From Pseudobacter sp051955275 (GTDB taxonomy: Bacteria; Bacteroidota; Bacteroidia; Chitinophagales; Chitinophagaceae): a DNA stretch of 64,000 nucleotides. A program made the translations under genes and the position numbers. Positions 1 to 9,032 of the stretch are shown here, piece by piece. The notes under the pieces are model-generated. The model was not told the origin of the DNA. It made no database searches and saw only the letters and a list, made by a program, of their open reading frames with translations. The stretch is from NCBI RefSeq assembly GCF_051955275.1, contig NZ_JBQCGW010000187.1, forward strand, positions 1-64,000, given 5' to 3'. Numbering within the stretch: position 1 is the first letter of the stretch; the number at the start of each line of letters is the position of its first letter.

Positions 1-2
1 TG

Positions 3-416
3 TTGACAGCGGCTTTGTTTGTGATGACTTCCCTGGCTATGACCAGCTGTAGTGATAAAGGTGGCGATGATGGTCCTACTCCTCCGGATCCCTGTTCTGA
101 AACCAAGCTGGCGGTAACTACCACTCCGGCGATAAATTCAACCACTCCGGCACAGGTTGGGGCGGATTTCCCGGTTACTATCAATATTACGGCAGGATTC
201 CCTGCGGCGGGAGCCACCATCAATGTGAACGCAAAGAATGAAACTACCAATACCAGTTTCTTCGATAACAGCCCTGCAACTGTAACTGCGGGCGTAAATA
301 ACGTAACCATCACAGGAACACCGGCAGGCGCCAGTGTGGTGGTGACAGTGACGGTAACATCAAAGAACTGCGCCACCAATAAATGGACAGGCACTTTCCG
401 TTATTCCAGAAAATAA
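3..416 (+). CDS. Secreted lipoprotein, unknown function (5' end cut by window)
   Basis: The frame is open from the first bases, so the true start is probably upstream of the window and what is visible is the C-terminal ~137 residues. The start of the visible part looks like the end of a lipoprotein signal peptide (hydrophobic stretch, then MTSC as lipobox and an acidic/Gly linker). The rest is Thr/Val/Asn-rich with alternating beta-type patterns, consistent with a small Ig-like or beta-sandwich domain, and ends in SRK. Two Cys (PDPCS and KNCAT) could form a disulfide. No specific family is recognised. It is followed 24 bp later by a clear rho-independent terminator, so it ends its transcript. 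Confidence 0.7.
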   Translation: MTAALFVMTSLAMTSCSDKGGDDGPTPPDPCSETKLAVTTTPAINSTTPAQVGADFPVTINITAGFPAAGATINVNAKNETTNTSFFDNSPATVTAGVNNVTITGTPAGASVVVTVTVTSKNCATNKWTGTFRYSRK

Positions 417-439
417 GAAGCTTCGTATAAATTGTAACT

Positions 440-466
440 GGCGCACGGTTCCGTGCGCCTTTTTTG
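440..466 (+). terminator. Rho-independent terminator after the first lipoprotein gene
   Basis: A GC-rich 8-bp perfect stem (GGCGCACG / CGTGCGCC) with loop GTTC is followed directly by a run of six T. It sits 24 bp after the stop codon of the lipoprotein gene and 3 bp before the convergent permease gene ends. Confidence 0.9.
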
Positions 467-468
467 TG

Positions 469-1539
469 TTATCCCCTTACTTCCATGGCATCCCTCAGCC
501 CGTTGCCGAGCATATTGAAAGCCAGTACCAGTATCATGATGGCAAAGCCGGGAGCCAGCGCCAGCATGGGGTTATTGGTGATAATGAAGTTGTAGTTCTC
601 TTTGATCATCAGGCCCCAGCTGGGTTGCGGCGGCTGAACGCCCACACCCAGAAAACTGAGCCCCGCTTCTATTACGATGGCTGAGGCAAAATTGGAGGCG
701 GCCACTACGGTCACAGGCCCCATCACATTGGGCAATACATGCCTGAACAGGATCCTTCCGTGCACGTAACCCAGTGCTCTTGCGGCTTCCACATATTCCA
801 TCTCTCTTACGCTCATCACCTGCCCGCGGATGATGCGCGCTACATTCACCCACATGGTAAGGCCAATGGCAATAAATACCTGCCAGAACCCTTTGCCCAG
901 CATCAGGGTAATGGCAAATACAAGCAAGAGGGTAGGGATACTCCAGATCACATTGATGAACCACATGATGGCATCATCCACCCATCCCCTGAAATAACCT
1001 GCCAGTGCACCCAGCAGCACACCAATGCTGAGTGAGATCAGTACCGTTACCAGTCCAACGCTGAGGCTTACACGAACTCCTACCAGCAGGCGGCTGAGGA
1101 TATCCCGGCCATATTTGTCGGTGCCCAGGTGAAAAGTTTGTTCACTCACTTTCCAGCCGGCAGTCTGCAAGGCAAAAGATTTTCGTTCGGTAACACCTTC
1201 ATCAATGAACTGCTGAATGATCAGGCTGTCGCTGGTAGTAGTGTAGGAACTGATGGGAATATATTGAACCAGGTCTTCCTGCCCTCCGAGCAAACGCTGT
1301 AGGAATGAGACTTTGGGAGGAAGCGGAGTTTTAGGTAACTGGAGGAACTGCTGTTTGAACCCCGGTTTTTGTCCACCGATCTCCACTATCATGCGGTTGG
1401 CATCGGGTGTTCCATCGGGAGCAATGAAGTAGGCAAACAGCGCTGTGAGTACTGCCAGCAGGATAATACCCATGCCAAACAGCGCACCTTTATTTCTTTT
1501 TAACCTTCGCCAGGTATTACGGGAAGCCTCAGCAGCCAT
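469..1539 (-). CDS. OppC/DppC-like ABC transporter permease
   Basis: Inner-membrane permease of a peptide/nickel-type ABC importer (356 aa). Visible: N-terminal TM at ~20-40; a ~100-residue periplasmic insertion (41-135); the LGTDKYGRDILSRLL segment at 138-152 typical of OppC/DppC; four to five further TMs; and the cytoplasmic EAA loop (EAARALG at 251-257) that contacts the ATPase. The large insertion between TM1 and the permease core is longer than in E. coli DppC. No partner permease, ATPase or binding protein lies in the window, so this may be an orphan permease or its partners may be elsewhere. It is the last gene of a minus-strand run; the gap to the glycosyltransferase is 29 bp. Substrate unknown. 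Confidence 0.88.
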   Translation of the reverse strand: MAAEASRNTWRRLKRNKGALFGMGIILLAVLTALFAYFIAPDGTPDANRMIVEIGGQKPGFKQQFLQLPKTPLPPKVSFLQRLLGGQEDLVQYIPISSYTTTSDSLIIQQFIDEGVTERKSFALQTAGWKVSEQTFHLGTDKYGRDILSRLLVGVRVSLSVGLVTVLISLSIGVLLGALAGYFRGWVDDAIMWFINVIWSIPTLLLVFAITLMLGKGFWQVFIAIGLTMWVNVARIIRGQVMSVREMEYVEAARALGYVHGRILFRHVLPNVMGPVTVVAASNFASAIVIEAGLSFLGVGVQPPQPSWGLMIKENYNFIITNNPMLALAPGFAIMILVLAFNMLGNGLRDAMEVRG

Positions 1540-1568
1540 GCGTGGAAATTACAATATTATTCGGTATT

Positions 1569-2720
1569 TCAGCGCTTCGATACCTTTCTTCCCTTCCACT
1601 CATAATGCCCGAACTTGCCCAGCCAGCCGGCGATGATGGTGTACAGGATATGCACCGGTTGCAGCAGCAGAAAGTATTTCATCCTGCGTTGCTGCCCGAA
1701 GAAGATAGACACGGAATTCACAAAAGGAAACTCTATCAGCATTTTTGCCAGCAGCAGTATCACGCAGAAGAAGAAGGCAAGCGGCTGCCAGAAGCCCATG
1801 AGGAAAAGAATGAGAAAACCCAGGTTGGAAAGATACACCAGCAGGAGCGCCCAGAAAATACGCTTGTCGTCATAACTGTCGGCCTTGCTGGCCCAGCGGA
1901 TCCGCTGATGGAAGAAAGCCTTCCAGCTGTTGACGGGTGCTGTCCGTACAATAGCTGTAGGGCTTTTGCAGTAAAATACTTTATCGGGATAGCGGGTGAA
2001 TATTTTATGCATCAGCAGCATATCGTCACCGGAAGGCAGGTGATCAATCTTTTCAAATCCCCGCACTTCTTCAAAAGCTGCCTTCTCGTAAGCGAGGTTG
2101 GCTCCATTGCACATGCTGTGCGCGCGTTTGGAAACAGCCGCGCCGGTTATTCCCTGCAGGGTGAGAAAATCCAGTGCCTGGAAGATGTTCAGGAAATTGT
2201 CCTTTCCCTCGATGCTGACCGGCGCGGCAATGAATTTTGCGCCCGTCTGTTCATGAAAGGTCCCAATGGTATGAAGCCATCCGGGATCGAAGACGCAATC
2301 TGCATCTGTTGTTACAATGAGCGTATGTTTTGCCCGGCTGATGCCGGCCTGAATTGCTTTTTTCTTGAATGCAGCGGAGGCGTTTTCATCAGACGGCTGG
2401 TCTGCCATCCTGATCACGCTGAGTGCAGGCCATGTGGCGCCTGCTTCCTGTAATAAACGGAACGTATCGTCTGTAGAAAAGTCGTCGATGATGATTACTT
2501 CAAACTGACCGGCGGGATATTGTTGTTGTTGCAGTGATTGCAGCAGCGCGGGCAGGTTGGCTTCTTCATTACGCGCAGGAATGATCACCGAAATAGTAAC
2601 CGCCGGCGCTTCGGTGGGTGGAGTGAATATGGCAAGTTTGTTCCAGGCATTGTGGTAATACCCGATCAGTACTGCATATCCGATCAACAACAAAAAGAAG
2701 ATCAACAGAAAAAAGGGCAT
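1569..2720 (-). CDS. Family 2 glycosyltransferase, membrane-anchored
   Basis: 383 aa. An N-terminal TM (~3-22) is followed by a GT-A fold: VTISVIIPARNEE at ~41-53, the nucleotide-sugar region IIDDFSTDD (~75-83), and TTDADC (~137-142) as the DxD-type metal site. QRIRWASK (~273-280) matches the Q/RxxRW motif of processive or membrane GT2 enzymes. Two or three hydrophobic segments follow (~287-370). Likely transfers sugars to a lipid or polysaccharide at the inner membrane; donor and acceptor cannot be told from sequence. Same strand as the alpha/beta hydrolase and SGNH hydrolase upstream, perhaps one surface-glycan/lipid operon. Confidence 0.85.
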   Translation of the reverse strand: MPFFLLIFFLLLIGYAVLIGYYHNAWNKLAIFTPPTEAPAVTISVIIPARNEEANLPALLQSLQQQQYPAGQFEVIIIDDFSTDDTFRLLQEAGATWPALSVIRMADQPSDENASAAFKKKAIQAGISRAKHTLIVTTDADCVFDPGWLHTIGTFHEQTGAKFIAAPVSIEGKDNFLNIFQALDFLTLQGITGAAVSKRAHSMCNGANLAYEKAAFEEVRGFEKIDHLPSGDDMLLMHKIFTRYPDKVFYCKSPTAIVRTAPVNSWKAFFHQRIRWASKADSYDDKRIFWALLLVYLSNLGFLILFLMGFWQPLAFFFCVILLLAKMLIEFPFVNSVSIFFGQQRRMKYFLLLQPVHILYTIIAGWLGKFGHYEWKGRKVSKR

Positions 2721-2773
2721 CGGTACAAGTTGGTTGATGCGTTAAATATACGATTGTATCCATGCAATGTCAA

Positions 2774-3622
2774 TTATTGATCCAGTGCATTGCTGATATG
2801 ATCAATATATCTTTCCTGCAATACCTGGTGGCCTGAAGGCAATATAGTGATGGTGCACCATTCTTCAATGCCTTTGCGGAACCGTTCAGCGGGTTGAGGC
2901 AATATGATGCGGTCGTACTGGCCATACAACAGCCTTACGGCTATCCGGTACTGTTGTACATATTCCTTTATCCGATGAAGGTCAGGCCTGATATGCCGCA
3001 TACAGGTCCAGCGGTTGTAGAGTTCCTCCCTGATGCCCTGATCATGAATATAATGACGTGTGAATTTGTATACACTCTGGTTGATCAGCTTCAATTTATT
3101 ACCCGTATTGAGTAGCAGAAAGAACCAGCCGGGATGATACATGGTAAAACGGAAAATCCTGTTCCCGATCCAGGTCTGTGTGGCCAGCCAGTACCAGCCG
3201 TTGATTTTCAGGCCATCGGGGGCCAGTAATACCAGGCGTTCCACCTGTTGTGGAATGCTCTGTACCAGGCTCAGCGCGGCTCTTCCACCCATACTGAAGC
3301 CCATCAGTGTAAATGGAGAGGAGGAAGAAATGCCCCTTGCCGTGAAGATGGCCTGAACAATTTCTGCCAGCTCCTGGCTGCTGAAGTTCAGTCCTTCTTT
3401 CCATTGTGTAAGCCCATGATAAGGAAGATCGATAGCAATGATGGTGTAGTCCCGCGCCTTATGGTTTCCCAGGAAATCGAAGCTGACAGCGGCTTCCCCG
3501 TAACCATGCAGGCAGCACAATACGCGGGAACCATTACCGCCATACCGGTAATGAACAGACGAATGCTTGTATAGTAGGATGGCCGACTGCATGAGCAGCA
3601 CCAAATCTACAATCTTTTGCAC
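2774..3622 (-). CDS. Alpha/beta hydrolase
   Basis: 282 aa read from a GTG at 3622 that overlaps the stop of the upstream SGNH gene by one base; an internal ATG at 3592 is an alternative start (272 aa). Alpha/beta hydrolase signs: oxyanion region LHGYGEAAVSF (~38-48), nucleophile elbow GFSMGG (~108-113), acid in LLYGQYDRI (~237-245), and final His in PSGHQV (~265). Hydrophobic cap residues suggest a small hydrophobic ester or thioester substrate, not identifiable. Translational coupling with the upstream gene is likely. Confidence 0.85.
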   Translation of the reverse strand: MQKIVDLVLLMQSAILLYKHSSVHYRYGGNGSRVLCCLHGYGEAAVSFDFLGNHKARDYTIIAIDLPYHGLTQWKEGLNFSSQELAEIVQAIFTARGISSSSPFTLMGFSMGGRAALSLVQSIPQQVERLVLLAPDGLKINGWYWLATQTWIGNRIFRFTMYHPGWFFLLLNTGNKLKLINQSVYKFTRHYIHDQGIREELYNRWTCMRHIRPDLHRIKEYVQQYRIAVRLLYGQYDRIILPQPAERFRKGIEEWCTITILPSGHQVLQERYIDHISNALDQ

Positions 3623-4869
3623 TATTTGCTGAATGAGCGCAGAATGGATTGCCCATCTCCGTAACGGATCGAAAGCAGGTACTGGCCTTCGGGCAGGAAG
3701 TCTACCGGCAGCCAGAGCTGCATATCACCTTTCTTGAACTGGGTATCCCGGCTCATCATACTCACTCCGCTGATGCTGAGGATGCTTACTATGCCGGAAT
3801 AGTTCTGTGCAGCGGTAAGCCCGGCAACCAGCATGGGTTGATTGGCAGGATTGGGGTAGAGGCTATTAAGCACCAGTCCGGCTTTTGCACTTCTAACCAG
3901 TAATACATTGGAATAAATGGTCTGTGAGGATTCGCGGATCTCAAGGCGGTAGTAATTCTTTCCGGGCAGAGGATCAGGGTCGGTTACACGGTAAGTGGCA
4001 AGCGTAGCGCCGCTGGCCTTCTGTTCTTTCAGGGTGGTGAAATTTTTGCTGTCTGCACTTCGTTGAAGAATGAAACTGGTATTGGGATCCGTACATTCGG
4101 CTGTCCATTCCAGTAAGGATTGCCCGTTTTTAAGATCACCCGTAAATGATTGCAGTTTCACCGGCAGCACCAGGTTGAAAACATTTTTAGCCTTGACCCT
4201 CTCAAAGAGCTCCCGGTGGCCGGCATTGCTGTAGTGAATACCATCGCCTGAACTGAATTGCTGAAGAATACTGCTGTCTGCCGGGTTATAAAGACCGTCA
4301 TAAAAGTTAATGGTTCGCGCAACACCAAAACGATTGATGATGGAATCTTTGATCAGGCCCAGCTTACGTTTCATCGCTGGTTGGTCCCAGATACCACCGG
4401 TACGGGGTTGTGCCGTAATGATATAACATTGGTGACCTTCTTTGATTACAGAGTCATAAATGGTCTGAAGGCAGAACATGATCTCTTCAATACTGTACTC
4501 CTCATATTTATTGGAAGGATAGTTCACAAACACGATGGCGTTGTAAGGCAGCGGAAGGCTGGCGAGCACTTTATTGGCCTTTGTTACATTCTTGTTGTGA
4601 TCCGGCCCCTCCCTGTTGGGCGGCGGCACATAACTGCTGGGCATGCCCTTGTATACGGCATAACCACCCACGGCCAGGGTATGGGTACTATCCACTATAT
4701 GCAGTTTATATTTGTAATACTGGTTGAACCTGTTGACCCAGGAACTGTCAAGGGGCCAGGCACCTGTGCCTCCGGCGGTGGAGGAGCCGATCACGGCTAC
4801 GCGGAATTGTGCCGATACAGGCATCTGAATTGCCAGGAGGAGCAGGCAAAGAATAGGTAACCGCTTCAT
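3622..4869 (-). CDS. SGNH/GDSL-type esterase with T9SS sorting domain
   Basis: 415 aa. Signal peptide 1-20 (cleaved near VSA-QF). SGNH blocks: AVIGSSTAGGTGA (~25-37, nucleophile Ser), a Gly block near LAVGGYAVYKG (~65), VNYPSNKYEE (~115, Asn block), and SGDGIHYSNAGH (~207-218) with the catalytic Asp and His. A beta-sandwich linker follows and a typical type IX secretion C-terminal domain ends the protein (LYPNPANQP at ~340, then SGVSMMSR and a terminal LLSIRYGDGQ...RSFSK). Expected to be exported, carried across the outer membrane by the T9SS and anchored or released at the surface. Probable first gene of the minus-strand run to the permease. Confidence 0.9.
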   Translation of the reverse strand: MKRLPILCLLLLAIQMPVSAQFRVAVIGSSTAGGTGAWPLDSSWVNRFNQYYKYKLHIVDSTHTLAVGGYAVYKGMPSSYVPPPNREGPDHNKNVTKANKVLASLPLPYNAIVFVNYPSNKYEEYSIEEIMFCLQTIYDSVIKEGHQCYIITAQPRTGGIWDQPAMKRKLGLIKDSIINRFGVARTINFYDGLYNPADSSILQQFSSGDGIHYSNAGHRELFERVKAKNVFNLVLPVKLQSFTGDLKNGQSLLEWTAECTDPNTSFILQRSADSKNFTTLKEQKASGATLATYRVTDPDPLPGKNYYRLEIRESSQTIYSNVLLVRSAKAGLVLNSLYPNPANQPMLVAGLTAAQNYSGIVSILSISGVSMMSRDTQFKKGDMQLWLPVDFLPEGQYLLSIRYGDGQSILRSFSK

Positions 4870-5026
4870 GTTGAACGATGTTTAGGGGGTATATTTCAAG
4901 GGCTGTCCGGGCTGGTAAATCAAAGGAAGGAAGTGAATTAAAAGTACTGAAAAATCCGGCTCACCGCATGTTTCCGCACAAAAGCAGGCACCGGAATTTC
5001 ATCGCAAAAAATTATCCGGTAAAACT

Positions 5027-5056
5027 TGACAATCCCAGGTAAAAATCCTAAGTTTG
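5027..5056 (+). promoter_or_regulatory. Promoter of the MarR/acyl-CoA dehydrogenase operon
   Basis: TTG at 5027-5029, then 19 bp, then TAAGTTTG at 5049-5056: a match to the Bacteroidota consensus TTG-N19-TAnnTTTG. It lies 21 bp upstream of the ATG at 5078. The upstream in-frame TTG at 5054 falls inside the -7 box and is therefore unlikely to be the start. Confidence 0.75.
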
Positions 5057-5077
5057 GATAGTTGCATAAACAACGAT

Positions 5078-5518
5078 ATGCCAAACAACCAATTCAAAAA
5101 AGGGGAACTCTACAGCTTCATCACCGGTAAGGCTTCCACTGCAATTGCCAGAAGATTGCAGAAGAAGTTCAATGCTGCGGGATTGAACCTCACCATCGAA
5201 CAATGGAGTGTGTTATATCACCTTTGGAAACAGGATGGTATCAGTCAGCAGGAACTATGCAATGCTACTTTCCGGGATAAGCCCAGCATCACCAGGCTGG
5301 TTGACAACCTTGAAAAACTGCAATTGGTGAAAAGGGTGCCTTCTTCTTCTGACCGCCGCATGAACATGGTGTACCTCACCAAACAGGCGCAGAAATTACA
5401 GGAAGAAACCATGAGCCTGGCGGAACATACATTGAACGAAGCTTTGGAAGGAGTACCATCAGACAGGGTTGATATCTGTAAGGAAGTTTTGCAGATCGTG
5501 TATGATAACCTGAAATAA
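5078..5518 (+). CDS. MarR-family transcriptional regulator
   Basis: 146 aa, winged-helix dimeric regulator. The helix-turn-helix (ISQQELCNATFRDKPSITR) and the wing (KRVPSSSDRRMNMVYLT, with the conserved DxR) are clear; the flanking helices give the dimer interface. The ATG at 5078 is chosen because the promoter -7 box covers the upstream TTG. It lies 33 bp before the acyl-CoA dehydrogenase gene on the same strand, so the pair is probably co-transcribed and the regulator may respond to an acyl or aromatic ligand and control the operon; that link is inference. Confidence 0.9.
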   Translation: MPNNQFKKGELYSFITGKASTAIARRLQKKFNAAGLNLTIEQWSVLYHLWKQDGISQQELCNATFRDKPSITRLVDNLEKLQLVKRVPSSSDRRMNMVYLTKQAQKLQEETMSLAEHTLNEALEGVPSDRVDICKEVLQIVYDNLK

Positions 5519-5551
5519 ATATTCATAATATTCACTTATAAAATTGTCCAT

Positions 5552-7354
5552 ATGAGCAGTGCAACCGCAACCACCCAGCAAAAATCCACTCTCAAAGGTG
5601 GAGAATGGCTGATCAGAGAAAGCGCTCCTTCAGATACCTTCATCCCGGAAGATTTCAATGAAGAGCAGCAAATGGTAAAGGATATGTGTTTATCCTTCCT
5701 TGATGCTGAAGTGATCCCGATCCTGGACAGGATCGATAAACTGGAACCCGGGCTCATGCCATCACTGGTGGCAAAGGCGGGAGAACAGGGGCTGCTTGGC
5801 ACTTCCATTCCTGAACAATATGGTGGGCTTGGAAAAGATTTCATCACCAGTACGCTCGTGAACGAGGGGCTGGGCGGTGGCTTCTCCTTCTCTGTAGCAG
5901 TAGCTGCCAATACGGGCATCGGTACGTTGCCGATCCTTTATTTTGGCACGGATGCTCAAAAGGAAAAATACATCACCAAACTTGCTACCGGTGAATGGAA
6001 AGGAGCTTACGGTCTAACAGAACCTAACAGCGGCTCAGATGCACTCGGTGCAAAAACCACGGCCAAACTCAGCGACGACGGAAAATATTATCTCCTCAAC
6101 GGTCAGAAATGCTGGATCACCAACGGTGGATTTGCAGACGTATACACGGTGTTTGCCAAGATCGATGGTGATAAATTTACAGCCTTCATCGTTGAAAGAG
6201 GATTTGAAGGATTTACACAGGGGCCCGAAGAACATAAAATGGGTATCAAGGGTTCCTCCACTGTACAGCTCTATTTCCAGGATTGTAAAGTGCCGGTAGA
6301 GAATGTGCTGGGTGAAATAGGAAGAGGGCATATCATCGCCTTCAATATCCTGAACATCGGCCGCCTGAAACTCTGTGCTGCTGCGCTTGGAGGCGCTAAG
6401 CGTGCTGCAACTACCAGTATACAGTATGCGAATACGCGCGAGCAATTCAAAACAGCCATCGCCAACTTTGGCGCCATCAAGCATAAAATGGCTGATATGG
6501 CCATCTCGATGTGGGTGAATGAAAGCGCGCTTTACAGAACCGCCAAATGGATCGACGATAAAGAGAATGAGTTGCTGAAAGCCGGCCAGCCTTTCAATGA
6601 GGCTTTGCTGGGTGCGGCAGAAGAATATGCCATCGAATGCGCCATTCTTAAAGTATCAGGTTCAGAGTGTCTTGATTTTGTAGTGGACGAAGGTGTGCAG
6701 ATCCATGGAGGTAACGGTTTCAGCGATGAGTATGTTATATCCAAAGCATACCGCGACAGCCGTATCAACCGGATCTATGAAGGAACGAATGAGATCAACC
6801 GCCTCCTTACTGTTGATATGGTATTGAAACGCGCTATGAAGGGCAAGCTGGATCTGATGGGGCCTGCCATGAATGTGCAGAAAGAACTGATGAGCATTCC
6901 TGATTTCGGTTCCGATGATGAAACACCTTTTGCGAAAGAGCTTAAGCTGATCAACAATTTCAAGAAAGCCATTCTGATGACTGCCGGTGCTGCTGTGCAG
7001 AAGCTGATGATGAAGATCGAGCACGAACAGGAAATACTGATGAATATTGCCGATATGGCCATTCAGACCTTCCTGGCGGAAAGCGCCTTGCTGCGTCTGC
7101 AGAAACTGACCGGACAAAAAGGAGCCGATGCCGTAAAATATGAAAGCGATATCACCCGTACTTTCCTGTACGATGCCGCCGATCATATCAATAAGTTCGG
7201 AAAAGACGCAATCAATTCCTTTGCTGAAGGTGATGAGCAGCGGATGATGCTGCTTGGTCTGAAACGCTTTACCAAAGCGGATCCCTTCGATAGCAAGGAA
7301 GCAAGGAGAAGGATCGCGGGCAGGCTGATAGCAGACAACAGGTATCCGTTATAA
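5552..7354 (+). CDS. Acyl-CoA dehydrogenase (long C-terminal extension type)
   Basis: 600 aa flavoprotein of fatty-acid beta-oxidation (acyl-CoA to trans-2-enoyl-CoA). The core (to ~residue 425) carries GAYGLTEPNSGSDA (~149-162) and WITNGGFADVYTVFAK for FAD binding, and RIYEGTNEINR with the catalytic Glu. A ~170-residue C-terminal extension resembles the VLCAD/ACAD9-like class, pointing to long-chain substrates. Length fits that class rather than the ~385-residue short form. Downstream of the marR gene, likely in one operon; a strong terminator follows. The electron-transfer flavoprotein is not in the window. Confidence 0.92.
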   Translation: MSSATATTQQKSTLKGGEWLIRESAPSDTFIPEDFNEEQQMVKDMCLSFLDAEVIPILDRIDKLEPGLMPSLVAKAGEQGLLGTSIPEQYGGLGKDFITSTLVNEGLGGGFSFSVAVAANTGIGTLPILYFGTDAQKEKYITKLATGEWKGAYGLTEPNSGSDALGAKTTAKLSDDGKYYLLNGQKCWITNGGFADVYTVFAKIDGDKFTAFIVERGFEGFTQGPEEHKMGIKGSSTVQLYFQDCKVPVENVLGEIGRGHIIAFNILNIGRLKLCAAALGGAKRAATTSIQYANTREQFKTAIANFGAIKHKMADMAISMWVNESALYRTAKWIDDKENELLKAGQPFNEALLGAAEEYAIECAILKVSGSECLDFVVDEGVQIHGGNGFSDEYVISKAYRDSRINRIYEGTNEINRLLTVDMVLKRAMKGKLDLMGPAMNVQKELMSIPDFGSDDETPFAKELKLINNFKKAILMTAGAAVQKLMMKIEHEQEILMNIADMAIQTFLAESALLRLQKLTGQKGADAVKYESDITRTFLYDAADHINKFGKDAINSFAEGDEQRMMLLGLKRFTKADPFDSKEARRRIAGRLIADNRYPL

Positions 7355-7372
7355 TTATCTATACAGAACAAG

Positions 7373-7413
7373 AAAAGGGCTCCTGAGATTGGTTATCTGC
7401 GGGAGCCCTTTTT
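7373..7413. terminator. Bidirectional terminator between convergent genes
   Basis: AAAAGGGCTCC pairs with GGAGCCCTTTT around an 18-nt apical part that can itself pair (AGAT/ATCT). A-rich on the left and T-rich on the right, so it can stop transcription from the acyl-CoA dehydrogenase (+) and from the 7434 gene (-). Confidence 0.85.
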
Positions 7414-7433
7414 CTTTTTGTATGATTAAAAGA

Positions 7434-8963
7434 TCAGTTGATCTTCTCCAGTCGCATATTGAGTTTCTTATCTTTCCTGAAATATTCCATGATCATTACA
7501 GAACCTGGCTTTGCGGCAAAGATGCGCATATTGCCGGCCTCTGTTTTCAGGTTGATCTTGTCTGTGCTGAGGTTACCATTGCTGTAGGAGATGGCGTTGA
7601 AGGTAAGGCCTTTGTAATCCCTGTCTTTCACGTAATCAGTATAACCAACGGTGAAAGAACTGCGAGACTGGTCCATTTGAGTAAATGCATAATCAAACCC
7701 AAAAGCACCGTACTTGATATAATTGCCTGCCGCGGCGAGGTTCAGCATCATCATATCTCCAGGAAGCTCGAGTGTGTTGCTGTTCTTCTCAAATATTTTC
7801 GCCTCTTTGATATTGAATTTCTGATTGAAATGGAGGAGCAGCATATCTGTTACCACCATTTTCGACATACCTCCTCCGAACCCCGCAGTTGCAATGCCTA
7901 CTGCATTTCCGGTGCGTTTGTATCCTTCGCAGACAGCAAAGAAATGTCCGTCGGAAGTTTCGATCAGGTCATGGAAAAATACATATCCCAGGTTTTCCAC
8001 CTTACCTTTTTCATTTACGTTGAGCACTTTGCTGATTTCCGTTTCCCAGGAATTGTATTTGGAGTTCATCACTCTTCCTGAACTGTTCATCAGCCAGAGG
8101 CCAACGCCCAGGCTACGGCCGCCGAGGTTCTTTTCGTCCTTATCAAAATAAGCGCCCAGCAACATGAAGTTGTCCGTGCCTTTCAGTTTGATCACACTCA
8201 TAGGCATCAGGTTGTACTGCTGTGCATCCGTCCTGATCTCAAAGGCGCGTTGTCCGTTCTGCAGGTAGATGCCCAGGATCCATGTCTCCATTTTCGGTGT
8301 GAGAAGTGTGCCTGCCTGTTTAAGCACCAGGAACATGGCAACATTATCACTGCAACCGAGAAAGCTGCCGCCGGCGGGCTTTACCACGGGTGGGATATAA
8401 GACCATTGTCTTTTGTCGCGGCTGCTATAGAAGTTAATTTCAAATGTGGGAACATTGTCCATCAGCTGAGGATAAACGGCAATGAAGCCTTTGTCTTCCA
8501 CGGCAAACAGGTTATTGCTTTCCGAGCCCGGGGGCATTTTAGCGAGTTTTAGATACTCGAGTGTTTTTTTGTCAACCGCCCGCTCGTAATTGAACTTCAG
8601 ATTCCCGTCAACGCCATACACGCGGCAGTCGTACGACTTTGCATCCTGGTTATAGAATTTAAAGAGAAGGCTGTTGTTGTCGAAGGCTGATTCCTGGAGT
8701 AGGATGTTTTTGGAATCCACGAACTGCACATCCTTGATCTTGATCAGGTTGTCATCCATGATCTGAAGGGTGTATTCGTTGTTCTTCTTGTCTACTTTAT
8801 CTGACTGGAAGAAGGTGAAATAACCTTTCACTTCATTGTTGGTGGTGATAGGTCCTGTGCTGCGCACGAAAACCGTTTTAACGTTTTCGATGCTCAGTTT
8901 TCCCTGTGCCAATGCGGCATGGATGAGCAGCAGGGCGGTAAAGGTTTGGATGATTCTTTTCAT
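7434..8963 (-). CDS. Secreted protein of unknown function (paralogue of next gene)
   Basis: 509 aa. Signal peptide ~1-19 (ends ALAQ). Not recognised as a named family. The whole length aligns by eye with the neighbour at 9033: shared blocks LSIENVKTVFVRSTGPI vs LSLENVRTVSLRSTGAI near the N-terminus, EVKGYFTF/EVKGYFTL, YTLQIMDDNL/YALQIMDEHL, GxGLWLMNSSGR/GLGMWLVNSKGK, GHFFAVCEGYKR/GNFFAVGEGYKR, FTVGYTDYVKDRDYKGLTFN/FTVGYVDYVKEEDYKGLTFN, and both end in LRLEKIN. Pattern suggests a repeated beta structure. Last gene of a minus-strand operon headed by an M48 protease. A hairpin separates it from its paralogue, so its expression may be lower. Confidence 0.8.
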   Translation of the reverse strand: MKRIIQTFTALLLIHAALAQGKLSIENVKTVFVRSTGPITTNNEVKGYFTFFQSDKVDKKNNEYTLQIMDDNLIKIKDVQFVDSKNILLQESAFDNNSLLFKFYNQDAKSYDCRVYGVDGNLKFNYERAVDKKTLEYLKLAKMPPGSESNNLFAVEDKGFIAVYPQLMDNVPTFEINFYSSRDKRQWSYIPPVVKPAGGSFLGCSDNVAMFLVLKQAGTLLTPKMETWILGIYLQNGQRAFEIRTDAQQYNLMPMSVIKLKGTDNFMLLGAYFDKDEKNLGGRSLGVGLWLMNSSGRVMNSKYNSWETEISKVLNVNEKGKVENLGYVFFHDLIETSDGHFFAVCEGYKRTGNAVGIATAGFGGGMSKMVVTDMLLLHFNQKFNIKEAKIFEKNSNTLELPGDMMMLNLAAAGNYIKYGAFGFDYAFTQMDQSRSSFTVGYTDYVKDRDYKGLTFNAISYSNGNLSTDKINLKTEAGNMRIFAAKPGSVMIMEYFRKDKKLNMRLEKIN

Positions 8964-8981
8964 GTTAGTGATTCTATGAAA

Positions 8982-9009
8982 CGGGCCTTTTCAATGTTGA
9001 AAAGGCCCG
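8982..9009 (-). terminator. Intercistronic hairpin between the two paralogues
   Basis: Perfect 12-bp stem (CGGGCCTTTTCA / TGAAAAGGCCCG) with loop ATGT, 23 bp after the upstream paralogue's stop in the minus direction. There is only a short TTT after the stem, so it may act as a partial terminator or an mRNA 3'-end stabiliser. Confidence 0.6.
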
Positions 9010-9032
9010 GATCTTTATAAAGTCAATCGTAA

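Noticed and set aside
1542..2453. 303-codon plus-strand frame opposite the glycosyltransferase
   Set aside because: Shadow frame; the minus-strand reading has the full GT2 motif set.
7434..8963. Naming the two paralogous secreted proteins as a known DUF
   Set aside because: I could not tie them to a family with confidence, so they are left as unknown.
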